A model generated the notes under the pieces. That model was not told the origin of the DNA. It saw nothing but the letters and a program-made list of their open reading frames with translations, and ran no database searches. From Nocardia arthritidis (GTDB lineage: Bacteria; Actinomycetota; Actinomycetes; Mycobacteriales; Mycobacteriaceae): a stretch of DNA of 64,000 nucleotides. The stretch is from the NCBI RefSeq assembly GCF_011801145.1, contig NZ_CP046172.1, positions 4,030,001 through 4,094,000 on the forward strand, given 5' to 3'. The position numbers were made by a program, and so were the translations under genes. This document shows, one piece after another, positions 53,856-61,871 of the stretch; the first letter of the stretch is position 1; each line of letters begins with the position of its first letter.

Positions 53856-54566
53856 TTACCGGCGTGGGCGTTCGCGCGCTCGGCGCATGCCGGTGGCGTA
53901 GCCGTCGAGTAGCCGGTCCAGTCCATGTCGGAAGCCGCGTTCGGCGCGGTCCGCCGCATGCGGTTCGTTGGCGTCGAGCCAGGCTTTGGTGACCAGGGGG
54001 AATCGTCCGCTGTCGATGATCGTCCGGGCGTACGCGTCATGGGCGGCCATCCAGGTGTCGAGGTCTTGGCCGGACCGCAGTGTCGCCGCTCGCTCCGCCA
54101 ATTCGCGAACCGCGTAACCCTGCACGTACGCGTCCATCGACTCGACGATGACGATCATTTCGTCGATCGAGAGCCCCCACCCGTCGACCGCGCGTAACCC
54201 GCGCTCCTGCAAGGCCAATCCGTGCGGCCCGACGGCCGGCCGGCCGGACAGTGACGCCATCCAGGGGTGGTCGAGGATCAGTGCTCGTTTCCACGATGCC
54301 AGCAGGGTGAGGTCGCGGCGCCAGTGTTGGGTGGGCCGCGGTAGCGGCACCGATCCCAATACCTGGTCGACCATCAGGTCGAACAGGTCGTCCTTCGAGG
54401 TCACATAGCGGTAGAGGGAGGTCGTTCCGGTCCCCAGCTCGGCGGCGACCCGTCGCATGGATACGGCTTCCAGGCCCTCGGCGTCGGCGATGCGCACGCA
54501 CGAGGCCGCGAGCTCGTCCCGGCTGTGTGCCGGTTTCGGCCCGCGTGCCGCCCGCTCCGGTCGCAT
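53856..54566 (-). CDS. TetR-family transcriptional regulator
   Basis: A 236-residue repressor from ATG 54566; a GTG at 54581 lies inside the operator and is less likely. Helix-turn-helix: SRDELAASCVRIADAEGLEAVSMRRVAAELGTGTTSLYRYVTSKDDLFDLMVD. The C-terminal part (TetR_C type, beginning near HPWMASLSGRPAVGPHGLALQERGLRAVDGWGLS) binds ligand. Divergent from an FAD monooxygenase, with two operator-like repeats between, so it probably senses that enzyme's substrate. Confidence 0.88.
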   Translation of the reverse strand: MRPERAARGPKPAHSRDELAASCVRIADAEGLEAVSMRRVAAELGTGTTSLYRYVTSKDDLFDLMVDQVLGSVPLPRPTQHWRRDLTLLASWKRALILDHPWMASLSGRPAVGPHGLALQERGLRAVDGWGLSIDEMIVIVESMDAYVQGYAVRELAERAATLRSGQDLDTWMAAHDAYARTIIDSGRFPLVTKAWLDANEPHAADRAERGFRHGLDRLLDGYATGMRRARERPRR

Positions 54567-54578
54567 CCAAATGACATC

Positions 54579-54620
54579 CACTGCGAACAGTGTAGCCTGG
54601 TTTCATAACTGCGAACACTG
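54579..54620. promoter_or_regulatory. Candidate TetR operator, two sites
   Basis: CACTGCGAACAGTG (54579-54592, inverted repeat CACTG/CAGTG) and AACTGCGAACACTG (54607-54620) match at 12 of 14 positions and lie 28 bases apart between the divergent TetR and monooxygenase genes. Confidence 0.65.
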
Positions 54621-54636
54621 TGCCCGGGAGAACCTG

Positions 54637-55998
54637 ATGGATGTCATTGTTGTGGGAGCGGGTCCGGTCGGAATGCTCCTCGCCGCCGAACTGAAGCTGG
54701 CGGGCGCCGATCCGCTGGTGATCGAAAAACATGACGGCCCTTCGGGTCAGCCGCGCGCCAGGGGTATTGGTCCGCTGGCGACCGAGGCGCTGGTGCGCCG
54801 CGGCCTCGGCGCCGAACTGGCCGAACATGACGAGAAAGGACGCGCGGACAAGCTTCGCGATCACGGCAGCGCGAAGGGCCACTTCGCCTCGATCTTCAAG
54901 ATCGACCAGGACGCCCAGGAAGAACCCGACCGCCGCTTCACGCTGATCTGGCAGGCGGAACTGGAGAAAGTCCTCCTTCGGTACGCACGCGGCCTCGGCG
55001 TCGAAATCCGTTACGGCACAGAGCTGACCGAACTGCACCAGGATGCCGACGGCGTCACCGCCAACGAGCTTCGCGCGGACTATCTCGTGGGCTGCGACGG
55101 CGGCCGCAGCACGGTCCGCAGGCTCGCCGGCTTCGAATTCCCTGGCACACCACCGCTGATGACCGTGCGCCGGGTCGTCGCCCAGGTCACCGGCGAGCTA
55201 CCGCAACCAGGGCGACTCGACAACGGCACGTTCTACTACAGCGGCGGTACGGTCGCCACCTTCGATTTCGACGATCACGACCGCCATGACGGCCCGATCA
55301 CGGCCGAAGAGATGCAAGCCAGCATCAAACGGGTGACGGGCGCCGATGTGACGGTGATGAACGTGGGTGATGGGCTACGGTTCACCGACCAAGCGCGCCA
55401 GGTCACCGATTACCGTCGCGGCCGCGTATTCCTGGCCGGCGACGCCGCGCATGTCCACTCGCCGAGTGGTGGTCAGGGCCTGAATCTCGGCCTGATGGAT
55501 GCGGTGAACCTCGGTTGGAAACTTGCCAACGGCCGGGACGGCCTACTCGACACATATCACCTCGAGCGCCACCCCGTCGGCGCCGCGGTCCTGCACAACA
55601 CCCGCGCGCAATCCGCACTGCTGCGACCCGGCCCGCACACCGACGCGCTGCGCGACATCATCTCCGACCTCATGGACATTCCAGCGGTCGTGCGGTACTT
55701 CGGCCGAATGACATCCGGCCTCGATACCCGCCATGACCTGCCGTATCCCATCGACCACCCGCTGGCCGGGACATACTGTCCCGACCTGCATCTCACCTAC
55801 GCCGACGGCAGGCGTGGCAGGTTATCCGATCTGACCCGCACCGGCGGACTGGTGCAGATCGGTCCGCCGGACATCGTCTCGACCGGCCGCGGGGATCTGG
55901 CCGCCGCGCTGATCCGCCCCGACGGCGTCGTCGCCTGGGCAGTCGCACCGGGCGGCTCGTACGAGACGTTGGCCGCCGCGCGCAGCACTTGGGAATGA
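54637..55998 (+). CDS. FAD-dependent aromatic hydroxylase, PheA/TetX-RIF-monooxygenase-like
   Basis: A 453-residue flavoprotein hydroxylase; ATG 54637 follows GGGAG. FAD motifs: MDVIVVGAGPVGMLLAAEL (GxGxxG), DYLVGCDGGRSTVR (DG) and RVFLAGDAAHVHSPSGGQGLNLGLMDA (GD with the Pro and GQGLN loop). The short C-terminal thioredoxin-like remnant (residues about 385-453) resembles those of antibiotic-inactivating hydroxylases such as rifampicin monooxygenase and polyketide hydroxylases. Controlled by the divergent TetR gene. Could detoxify an aromatic antibiotic or start its breakdown; substrate unknown. Confidence 0.86.
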   Translation: MDVIVVGAGPVGMLLAAELKLAGADPLVIEKHDGPSGQPRARGIGPLATEALVRRGLGAELAEHDEKGRADKLRDHGSAKGHFASIFKIDQDAQEEPDRRFTLIWQAELEKVLLRYARGLGVEIRYGTELTELHQDADGVTANELRADYLVGCDGGRSTVRRLAGFEFPGTPPLMTVRRVVAQVTGELPQPGRLDNGTFYYSGGTVATFDFDDHDRHDGPITAEEMQASIKRVTGADVTVMNVGDGLRFTDQARQVTDYRRGRVFLAGDAAHVHSPSGGQGLNLGLMDAVNLGWKLANGRDGLLDTYHLERHPVGAAVLHNTRAQSALLRPGPHTDALRDIISDLMDIPAVVRYFGRMTSGLDTRHDLPYPIDHPLAGTYCPDLHLTYADGRRGRLSDLTRTGGLVQIGPPDIVSTGRGDLAAALIRPDGVVAWAVAPGGSYETLAAARSTWE

Positions 55999-56015
55999 CC
56001 TACGTCGTTGTGAAT

Positions 56016-56855
56016 TCACGGCAAGGCCAGTAGTGCGATGGCGGTGGCGGCGCCGAGGAGGCCTGCGGTCTGGCGTCGGTTGACGCGCTCGCGCAGGAAG
56101 ATCAGCGCCAGCAGCACTGGGATGGCCGGGTATAGGGCGGCCAAGACGGTGGCGACGGCCATCAATTGTTGGTGTGTGGCAATCCAATACAGGATTATCG
56201 CGACGCTGCCGATCGCTCCGGCGCCGGCGGCCGCGCATCCCCAGCCTGCGGGCATTCGTCTATTGCTGACGGTGGCCAGGACCAAGCTCATGATCACCAG
56301 CACCGAAACCACGCGGCTCACCACGACGGGCCAGAGCCCGGCCGACAACGGAATTCGTGTCATGCCGAGGAATTGGACGGCGAATCCCACACCGGCGATC
56401 AGTGAGTCGCGCACCGCCGATGGCCCGGTGACGTGTCCGGTTGTGGCCGGTCCGGCGGAGATCAGCCAAATCGCAGGCAGCGCAACGACAATGCCGAGCA
56501 GTCCGGTCCAGCCCGGGTGTTCGCCGAGTACGGTCAGCCCGATCAGGACGGGGATCGCGACGGCGCCGACATCGCTGATCGGCACCACCACGCTGAACGC
56601 GCCCGAACTCATCGCACGATAGAGGAACGCCACCCCGACTCCCGTTCCGGCGCCGGACAGCGCTCCCCAGCCGACGGCGGATATCGTCGCCGGGCCGTGC
56701 TGCCACAGCAGGGCGGCGATGATGGCGATCGCGGTGCCGCCCAACTGGGCATACAGCGACACCACCATCCCCGGCGCGCGGCGCGCGGCCAGCCCGCTGA
56801 CGAAATGGGTGATGCCGAAGCACCCGGCCGCCGACAGCGCCATCAGCTCACCCAT
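56016..56855 (-). CDS. EamA/DMT-family transporter
   Basis: A 279-residue protein with ten hydrophobic segments in two EamA repeats, for example LMALSAAGCFGITHFVSGLAARR, GVGVAFLYRAMSSGAFSVVVPISDVGAVAIPVLIGL, and the C-terminal LAALYPAIPVLLALIFLRERVNRRQ, a hallmark end of the second repeat. Convergent with the monooxygenase gene (17 bases apart). Drug/metabolite exporter of unknown substrate. Confidence 0.88.
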   Translation of the reverse strand: MGELMALSAAGCFGITHFVSGLAARRAPGMVVSLYAQLGGTAIAIIAALLWQHGPATISAVGWGALSGAGTGVGVAFLYRAMSSGAFSVVVPISDVGAVAIPVLIGLTVLGEHPGWTGLLGIVVALPAIWLISAGPATTGHVTGPSAVRDSLIAGVGFAVQFLGMTRIPLSAGLWPVVVSRVVSVLVIMSLVLATVSNRRMPAGWGCAAAGAGAIGSVAIILYWIATHQQLMAVATVLAALYPAIPVLLALIFLRERVNRRQTAGLLGAATAIALLALP

Positions 56856-57363
56856 TACCGGCCGCTCGCCGGACCGAACAACCGGAGGCGGCTCTCTTTT
56901 CCGCTATGAATCTGCCTGTGGCGCATACGCATTCCCCTCTGTGCCGGATTCGAGAACGGTCAACCGTCGGCGATCGACGATCACCGAACGATCGTGAAGT
57001 TTCGATGGAGGTATGCCCACCGGCTTCGGGTTCGAAGCCCGGTCGCACACGGGAGCGCGCCGCAATTCCATACCGCCCAGCTGCTATCCGCCGACACACT
57101 CCCGGATCACACCGTGCCCCAGGCGGATTCATCTTGACCGGCCGAGGAGCCCCTGCAATCGGCTGGCGCGGGTGCCGCACTGGTTGAAAGCCGTGCTCGG
57201 GAAACCGCGCTGGGATTAATCAGGAAAGGAGGTTACTCAGCTCGAATTGTCTTCGCCGCCAACACATGCCAGAGCCACCGGCGCGGCTCATGAGGCGCCG
57301 TTGTGCGGGGATTCGGCGGTGGTGGGGTAGGGTGTTGGGCACGAGGCTAGACTTGGGGGGCAA
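56856..57363. other. Intergenic region without a supported gene
   Basis: About 500 bases between divergent EamA and MFS genes. A T-arm-like sequence around 57021-57041 (GGGTTCGAAGCCCGG) was checked as a tRNA but has no matching acceptor or anticodon arm. GGGGGG before 57364 is the ribosome site of the MFS gene. Confidence 0.4.
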
Positions 57364-58665
57364 ATGCGTTGGGGCGCAACGAATGTCCTGCGAGACCGCA
57401 ATGCGCGATTGTATCTGGGTGGGGTGATCGTCTCCGGATTCGGCGACACGGCGATGATGCTGGCCGCCGGAATCTGGGTGAAGACGCTCACCGGTTCCAA
57501 CAGCCTTGCCGCACTGGTCGGGTTCTGTGTCTGGGCGCCGACCATCGCCGGGCCCGTGCTCGGCATCGTGGCCGACCGGGTGCCGCGTCGCCGGCTGCTG
57601 GTCGGCACCAACCTGGCACTCGCCGTGGTCATGACCGCACTGCTGACAGTGCGCACATCTGGACACGTGTGGCTGCTGTTCGCCGTGCTGCTGGTGGTCG
57701 GTATCGGCATGGTGATCACCGATGCGGCCGAGACGGCATTGGTGGCCACCGCGATCGCTCCGGAACTGCGCGGCGACTTCAACGGTCTGGTGCGCACGGC
57801 CATCGAAAGTATGAAACTGGTTGCGCCCCTTGCCGGAGCGGCGCTGTTCACCACGATCGGCGGGCCTGCGGTGGCACTGGTGGACGCGGTCACCTTCATG
57901 ATGGCCGCGGCGGCGTTCCGGCTGCTGCGCGTCCCACGGCACAACCCGACCGTGCGCACCCGACGGTGGCGGACATCCGAAAGCGCGGGCATCCGGCTGC
58001 GGGACCGACGCGTCAGGCCGCGCACGCGGACCCGGTGGACGGCCGATACCGCCGACGGGATTCGCTATCTGTGGCGGCAACCCGAGTCGCGGGCGATCGT
58101 CGTCTCGGCGGGGTTCGCGATTATGCTGGCCAGCCTCAGCAGTACCGCCACCTACGCGATGCTGGACTCGGGGCTGCACCAGTCTCCGGCATTCGCCGGA
58201 GTCCTGATGCCGGTGCAGGGGATGGGTTCGATCGTCAGCGGACTGGCGGCCGGTGCGCTGATGCGCCGGACGTCCGAGCGCAGCTTCGCAACGGCCGGGC
58301 TTGTCGTATTCGCCCTCGGTGTTCTCGCGCGGGCCACGCCGTGGCTGCCGGTCGTGCTCGGCGGCAGTCTGCTGATCGGGCTGGGCCTGCCGTGCCCACT
58401 GGTCGCGGCTATGACCGTCATCCAACAGCGCACCCCGCACGCCCTGCTCGGACGCGTGGGCGCGACAGCAAACACGATCATGTTCGCCCCCAACGGCTTT
58501 GCGCTGCTTGGCGGTTCGGCGCTGGTAGCCGTGCTCGACTACCGAATGCAGACGATCACCGCAGGACTGCTCGCCCTGACCATCGCGACCCTCTTGGCCC
58601 GGACCACAACACGTCGAAACACCACGACGGCAGCAATATCCACCTCAGACATCGATGTGGTCTGA
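57364..58665 (+). CDS. MFS transporter, MFS_3/enterobactin-exporter-like
   Basis: A 433-residue twelve-segment protein starting at ATG 57364 after GGGGGG. N-terminal LRDRNARLYLGGVIVSGFGDTAMMLAAGIWVKTLTGSNSLAALVGF and the motif-A loop GIVADRVPRRRLLVG are typical of the MFS_3 branch (macrolide and siderophore exporters). A hydrophilic central loop of about 40 residues is Arg-rich (TRRWRTSESAGIRLRDRRVRPRTRTR). C-terminal tail is Thr-rich. Substrate unknown. Confidence 0.85.
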   Translation: MRWGATNVLRDRNARLYLGGVIVSGFGDTAMMLAAGIWVKTLTGSNSLAALVGFCVWAPTIAGPVLGIVADRVPRRRLLVGTNLALAVVMTALLTVRTSGHVWLLFAVLLVVGIGMVITDAAETALVATAIAPELRGDFNGLVRTAIESMKLVAPLAGAALFTTIGGPAVALVDAVTFMMAAAAFRLLRVPRHNPTVRTRRWRTSESAGIRLRDRRVRPRTRTRWTADTADGIRYLWRQPESRAIVVSAGFAIMLASLSSTATYAMLDSGLHQSPAFAGVLMPVQGMGSIVSGLAAGALMRRTSERSFATAGLVVFALGVLARATPWLPVVLGGSLLIGLGLPCPLVAAMTVIQQRTPHALLGRVGATANTIMFAPNGFALLGGSALVAVLDYRMQTITAGLLALTIATLLARTTTRRNTTTAAISTSDIDVV

Positions 58666-58679
58666 TCGTCGAATTCGGA

Positions 58680-59000
58680 ACAGAACTCGCTGAGCTGGTG
58701 CTGGGCCTGGATTCCGGCGCCGACGACTACCTGGCCAATCCGTTCGATTTCGCCGAGCCAGCCGCTCGCGTGCGCGCGGTGTCGTGCCACCCGGTGACGG
58801 CCGGCGGTGCGGAGCTCGCCGTCGGGGATGTGCGGCTCGATATGGCGACTCGGCGGGTGTGGTGCGCGGAGGTGCTGACCCCGTTGACCCCCAAGGAATT
58901 CGCCGTGCTCCATTTCCTGATGCAGCGCGGCCGGCGAGGTGGTCAGCCGCATTGGCCGGCGGCACCCTCGAAGCCCGACATGATCGGTCGACAGGTGAGG
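58680..59000 (+). pseudogene. OmpR/PhoB-type response-regulator remnant
   Basis: Reading through here gives VLGLDSGADDYLANPFDFAEPAARVRAV, the end of a receiver domain (normally GADDYLxKPF), then a short linker and GELAVGDVRLDMATRRVWC-like sequence with LTPLTPKEFAVLHFLMQRG, the start of an OmpR-type DNA-binding domain. The phosphorylated-Asp half and the recognition helix are missing, the KPF lysine is Asn, and no start codon or stop fits. It is a decayed fragment next to the TIR-domain gene. Confidence 0.65.
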
Positions 59001-59144
59001 CGTCCGGAGGTGCGCTCGACGTCGACGAGTGTGTGTCGTGCTACACAGTGCGTGGCAGGGAGGTTAGTATCATTAGCTGTCTGTATCTCGCTATCGAGAT
59101 GGATATCTGTTGGCTGCTAAGAACTTTCGTGCTTCGGGGGTGGC

Positions 59145-61514
59145 GTGACGAGACATTTTTATCGGTCTACGGCAAGGGAAGTACTCACCACGCCCTCACT
59201 GTCAGCAGTCATCACAACGCAGCTGAGTCGGAGGGCCCAGCCAGTAGAGCAAAGAGGGTGGGACGCTAGCCTGCCACGTCTTGCTGAGATCCTGGTTGAT
59301 GCCGGACTGCCTCTGGTCGACATGCTCATCGAATATCCCCTGCCGGGATCGAGCTACCGGGCCGATGTGGTGCTCGCTGGAGTGCACCCGGTCACCGGTG
59401 CTGCCAACTACGTCGTAGTTGAACACAAGCAGTGGAGCGAAGCTCAGCTGGCGTGGAACAGCGATCGGATCGTGCGGTCGCGTCAGTTGCGTGGAGACCA
59501 CATGCACCCAGTCGATCAGGTTCGGGGGTACTGCAACTATCTAAGGCAGTCAATGGTTCTGCTTCACGACCGGCCTGAAGCGATACACGGTGTCGCTTAT
59601 CTATACAACGCGACCCGGCAGTCAGTGAGTGCACTGTTCGCGCGGGTACAGGATGACCTGGGGCGAATGTTCACGGGTGATCAGTACGATGAATTCATAG
59701 CGTATTTGCGTTCCCAATTCGCACCCGCTCCCGGCGCTGCGGCCGCAGACCTAATTATTGCCAGTGAGATTCGGCACAGGAAGACGTTATCTGTCCGGTT
59801 CGCCGTTGACGATCCCTGGATGGTTGCCGAGCGCTCCCTTCCTGACAGCCTAAAGCTCGCTTATGAGAGCGTCATGAATCGGATCAGGCTGGTGTCTACC
59901 TCGACACATAAGAGCGTCATACTTGTGACCGGCGGTCCCGGCAGCGGGAGGAGCCTGATTGCTGTTTCGCTTCTTGCCGAACTGTACAGAGCCGGGCGGC
60001 GAGTGCGTTACGCATCAGGTTCTTCGGCTGTCATCGAAACGATGCGTAAATTTCGCTGTGCGCAATCACCGGAGCTCAGGAAACTGTTCACTTACTATAA
60101 GCAATACGCTGCAGTCGAGCCGAACGCACTTGATGTGCTGATCTGCGATGAGGCGCATGGTATTCGTCGGACATCGGCAAATCGCTTCAGCCAGCGAGGG
60201 TATACTACCGAACGGCCCCAAATTGACGAGTTGATGACTGCAGCACGGGTGCCGATTTTTCTTTTGGATGAGCACGAGATTGTTCGCCCCGATCAGGTCG
60301 GGACAGTCGACTTAATCATGGACCATGCGGCTCGATCAGGATTTCCGGTATTTCATATCAAGCTTGACGGGCAGTTCAGAGTCGGCGGTAGTGCGGCATT
60401 TGACGAGTGGGTTTTGCGCTTGCTCGGCATACGGGCGGGAGGTCCGACAGTTTGGACGGGCGATGACTTCGAGGTACGCGTGGCGCGTTCACCGCAGGAG
60501 ATGGAGGACTTTCTTCGTATCAAACACAATCAAGGGGAAACGGCTCGAATGGCGGCGGGGTACTGTTGGCCGTGGAGTGATACACGAGATGACGGGTCTC
60601 TTGTGTCCGACATTGTCATCGGCGACTGGTCGAAGCCGTGGAACAAGAGAGACAACCGAATTACTGGCAGTGCGCCACCTGCGACGTTGTGGGCAACTGA
60701 CCCTCGTGGCTTTGAGCAAATCGGCTGTGTCTATACCGTGCAAGGGTTCGAGTTCGACTGGGCTGGCGTAATCATAGGGCCAGATATAGCAATCGACAGC
60801 CAACACTTAACGGTAACAAGGGAGTTTAACGTCGATCCGGGGTTGAAGGGTTCTAAGGAAAATCCGATTTTGGACGAGGACTTCGAGGCCCTCGTGCGCA
60901 ATGTTTACAAGGTGTTGTTGACTCGCGGGATGCGTGGGGTAGTCATATACGCTGTTGATTCGGAAACGCAGGACTTCCTTACCGGCTTGGTCGGCCCGGG
61001 TCGTTCGATGCGTATACGTGAAACTGACACATCGAAGTCGGCGTGGGCTCCTCAGGGAAGTAGGGTGCAGAAGGCGCTTGTCTCACTGTCTGAGAACATT
61101 CCTGACTTTGGGCAGGCTTTTCTGTGTCATTCGTCTGGCGACAAGGCGGCAGTTCGGGATTTATATCAAAAGCTTCTCCGCGAGGGATTTCGACCATGGT
61201 TGGACGTGGAGGAACTTATACCAGGTCAGGATTGGGAGTACGAAATTCGTCAGGCTATCGAGTCGTCAGACGTGGTAGTCGTATGTCTATCCGAGAGTTC
61301 CATTACGAAGACAGGTTTCGTCCAGAAGGAGATTTCAATCGCTCTAGACGCCGCCGAGAGAAGGCCAGAAGGTGAGATTTACCTTATCCCTACCCGGTTG
61401 GAACCATGCTCAATTCCGCGTCGGCTCTCACGTTGGCATCGGGTGGATTTGTTCGACAGCGACGGCTACGGCCGTCTAACGGAAGCGATCCGTAGAGCGG
61501 CTCGCGGGCGGTAG
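59145..61514 (+). CDS. PD-(D/E)XK-like nuclease / DUF2075-like ATPase / TIR fusion, probable anti-phage defence protein
   Basis: A 789-residue protein from GTG 59145. Domain order: a PD-(D/E)XK-type fold with YRADVVLAG (Asp74) and VVVEHKQW (Glu93, Lys95); a DUF2075/Schlafen-like helicase-ATPase with a Walker A reading GGPGSGRS (263-270, the usual Lys is Arg269), Walker B DVLICDEAHG (Asp335-Glu336), LDGQFRVGGSAAFDEW, and late motifs CVYTVQGFEFDWAGV and KVLLTRGMRGVVIY; then a TIR domain from about 656: QAFLCHSSGDKAAVRDLYQKL, WLDVEELIPGQDWEYEI (candidate catalytic Glu) and SDVVVVCLSESSITKTGFVQKEI. Codon use is clearly AT-richer than neighbours, which suggests horizontal gain. TIR domains in such proteins cleave NAD+ or act in signalling to stop phage growth. 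Single-gene system by context. Confidence 0.8.
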   Translation: MTRHFYRSTAREVLTTPSLSAVITTQLSRRAQPVEQRGWDASLPRLAEILVDAGLPLVDMLIEYPLPGSSYRADVVLAGVHPVTGAANYVVVEHKQWSEAQLAWNSDRIVRSRQLRGDHMHPVDQVRGYCNYLRQSMVLLHDRPEAIHGVAYLYNATRQSVSALFARVQDDLGRMFTGDQYDEFIAYLRSQFAPAPGAAAADLIIASEIRHRKTLSVRFAVDDPWMVAERSLPDSLKLAYESVMNRIRLVSTSTHKSVILVTGGPGSGRSLIAVSLLAELYRAGRRVRYASGSSAVIETMRKFRCAQSPELRKLFTYYKQYAAVEPNALDVLICDEAHGIRRTSANRFSQRGYTTERPQIDELMTAARVPIFLLDEHEIVRPDQVGTVDLIMDHAARSGFPVFHIKLDGQFRVGGSAAFDEWVLRLLGIRAGGPTVWTGDDFEVRVARSPQEMEDFLRIKHNQGETARMAAGYCWPWSDTRDDGSLVSDIVIGDWSKPWNKRDNRITGSAPPATLWATDPRGFEQIGCVYTVQGFEFDWAGVIIGPDIAIDSQHLTVTREFNVDPGLKGSKENPILDEDFEALVRNVYKVLLTRGMRGVVIYAVDSETQDFLTGLVGPGRSMRIRETDTSKSAWAPQGSRVQKALVSLSENIPDFGQAFLCHSSGDKAAVRDLYQKLLREGFRPWLDVEELIPGQDWEYEIRQAIESSDVVVVCLSESSITKTGFVQKEISIALDAAERRPEGEIYLIPTRLEPCSIPRRLSRWHRVDLFDSDGYGRLTEAIRRAARGR

Positions 61515-61871
61515 GTTGGATGCGGTGCGGGCGCAGCCCGTTCCGCGAACTGAGGATGACATTGTGCACTGGGTAGGTATGACTTTAGAGATCCTGACGA
61601 TCGGCAACGAGGAAAGTCCTACGGACATCCGAGACGCATCCCATCTCTTATCCGGAGCGCCTACACGAAATCTGCATGGCAGCGCCCTGCCAGCACCCTC
61701 GGGCCTGAACGCCATCCTGCCTAGTGACTTTGGAGTCTCTGTGAACACGTGCTGCATATAAGAAGTGAATGAGTCGGCGGCAGCGCTTTTTGTGGCCGAG
61801 TTGTTATCCGTCCAGGACGCATCGCATCCTTTCGCGCCGGCGGCCGCCTTTGGAATCCTGCCGTTTACGAG
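61515..61871. other. AT-richer spacer after the TIR gene
   Basis: About 360 bases. A short frame (61516-61761, TTG start) follows the TIR gene but has no resemblance to anything recognised. Base composition returns to normal near 61860. Confidence 0.35.

Noticed and set aside
57021..57041. T-arm-like GGGTTCGAAGCCCGG, possible tRNA
   Set aside because: No acceptor stem complement, D-arm or anticodon arm at the expected distances on the plus strand.
61516..61761. 81-codon frame after the TIR gene
   Set aside because: TTG start, no clear ribosome site, no family resemblance; could be real but cannot be supported.
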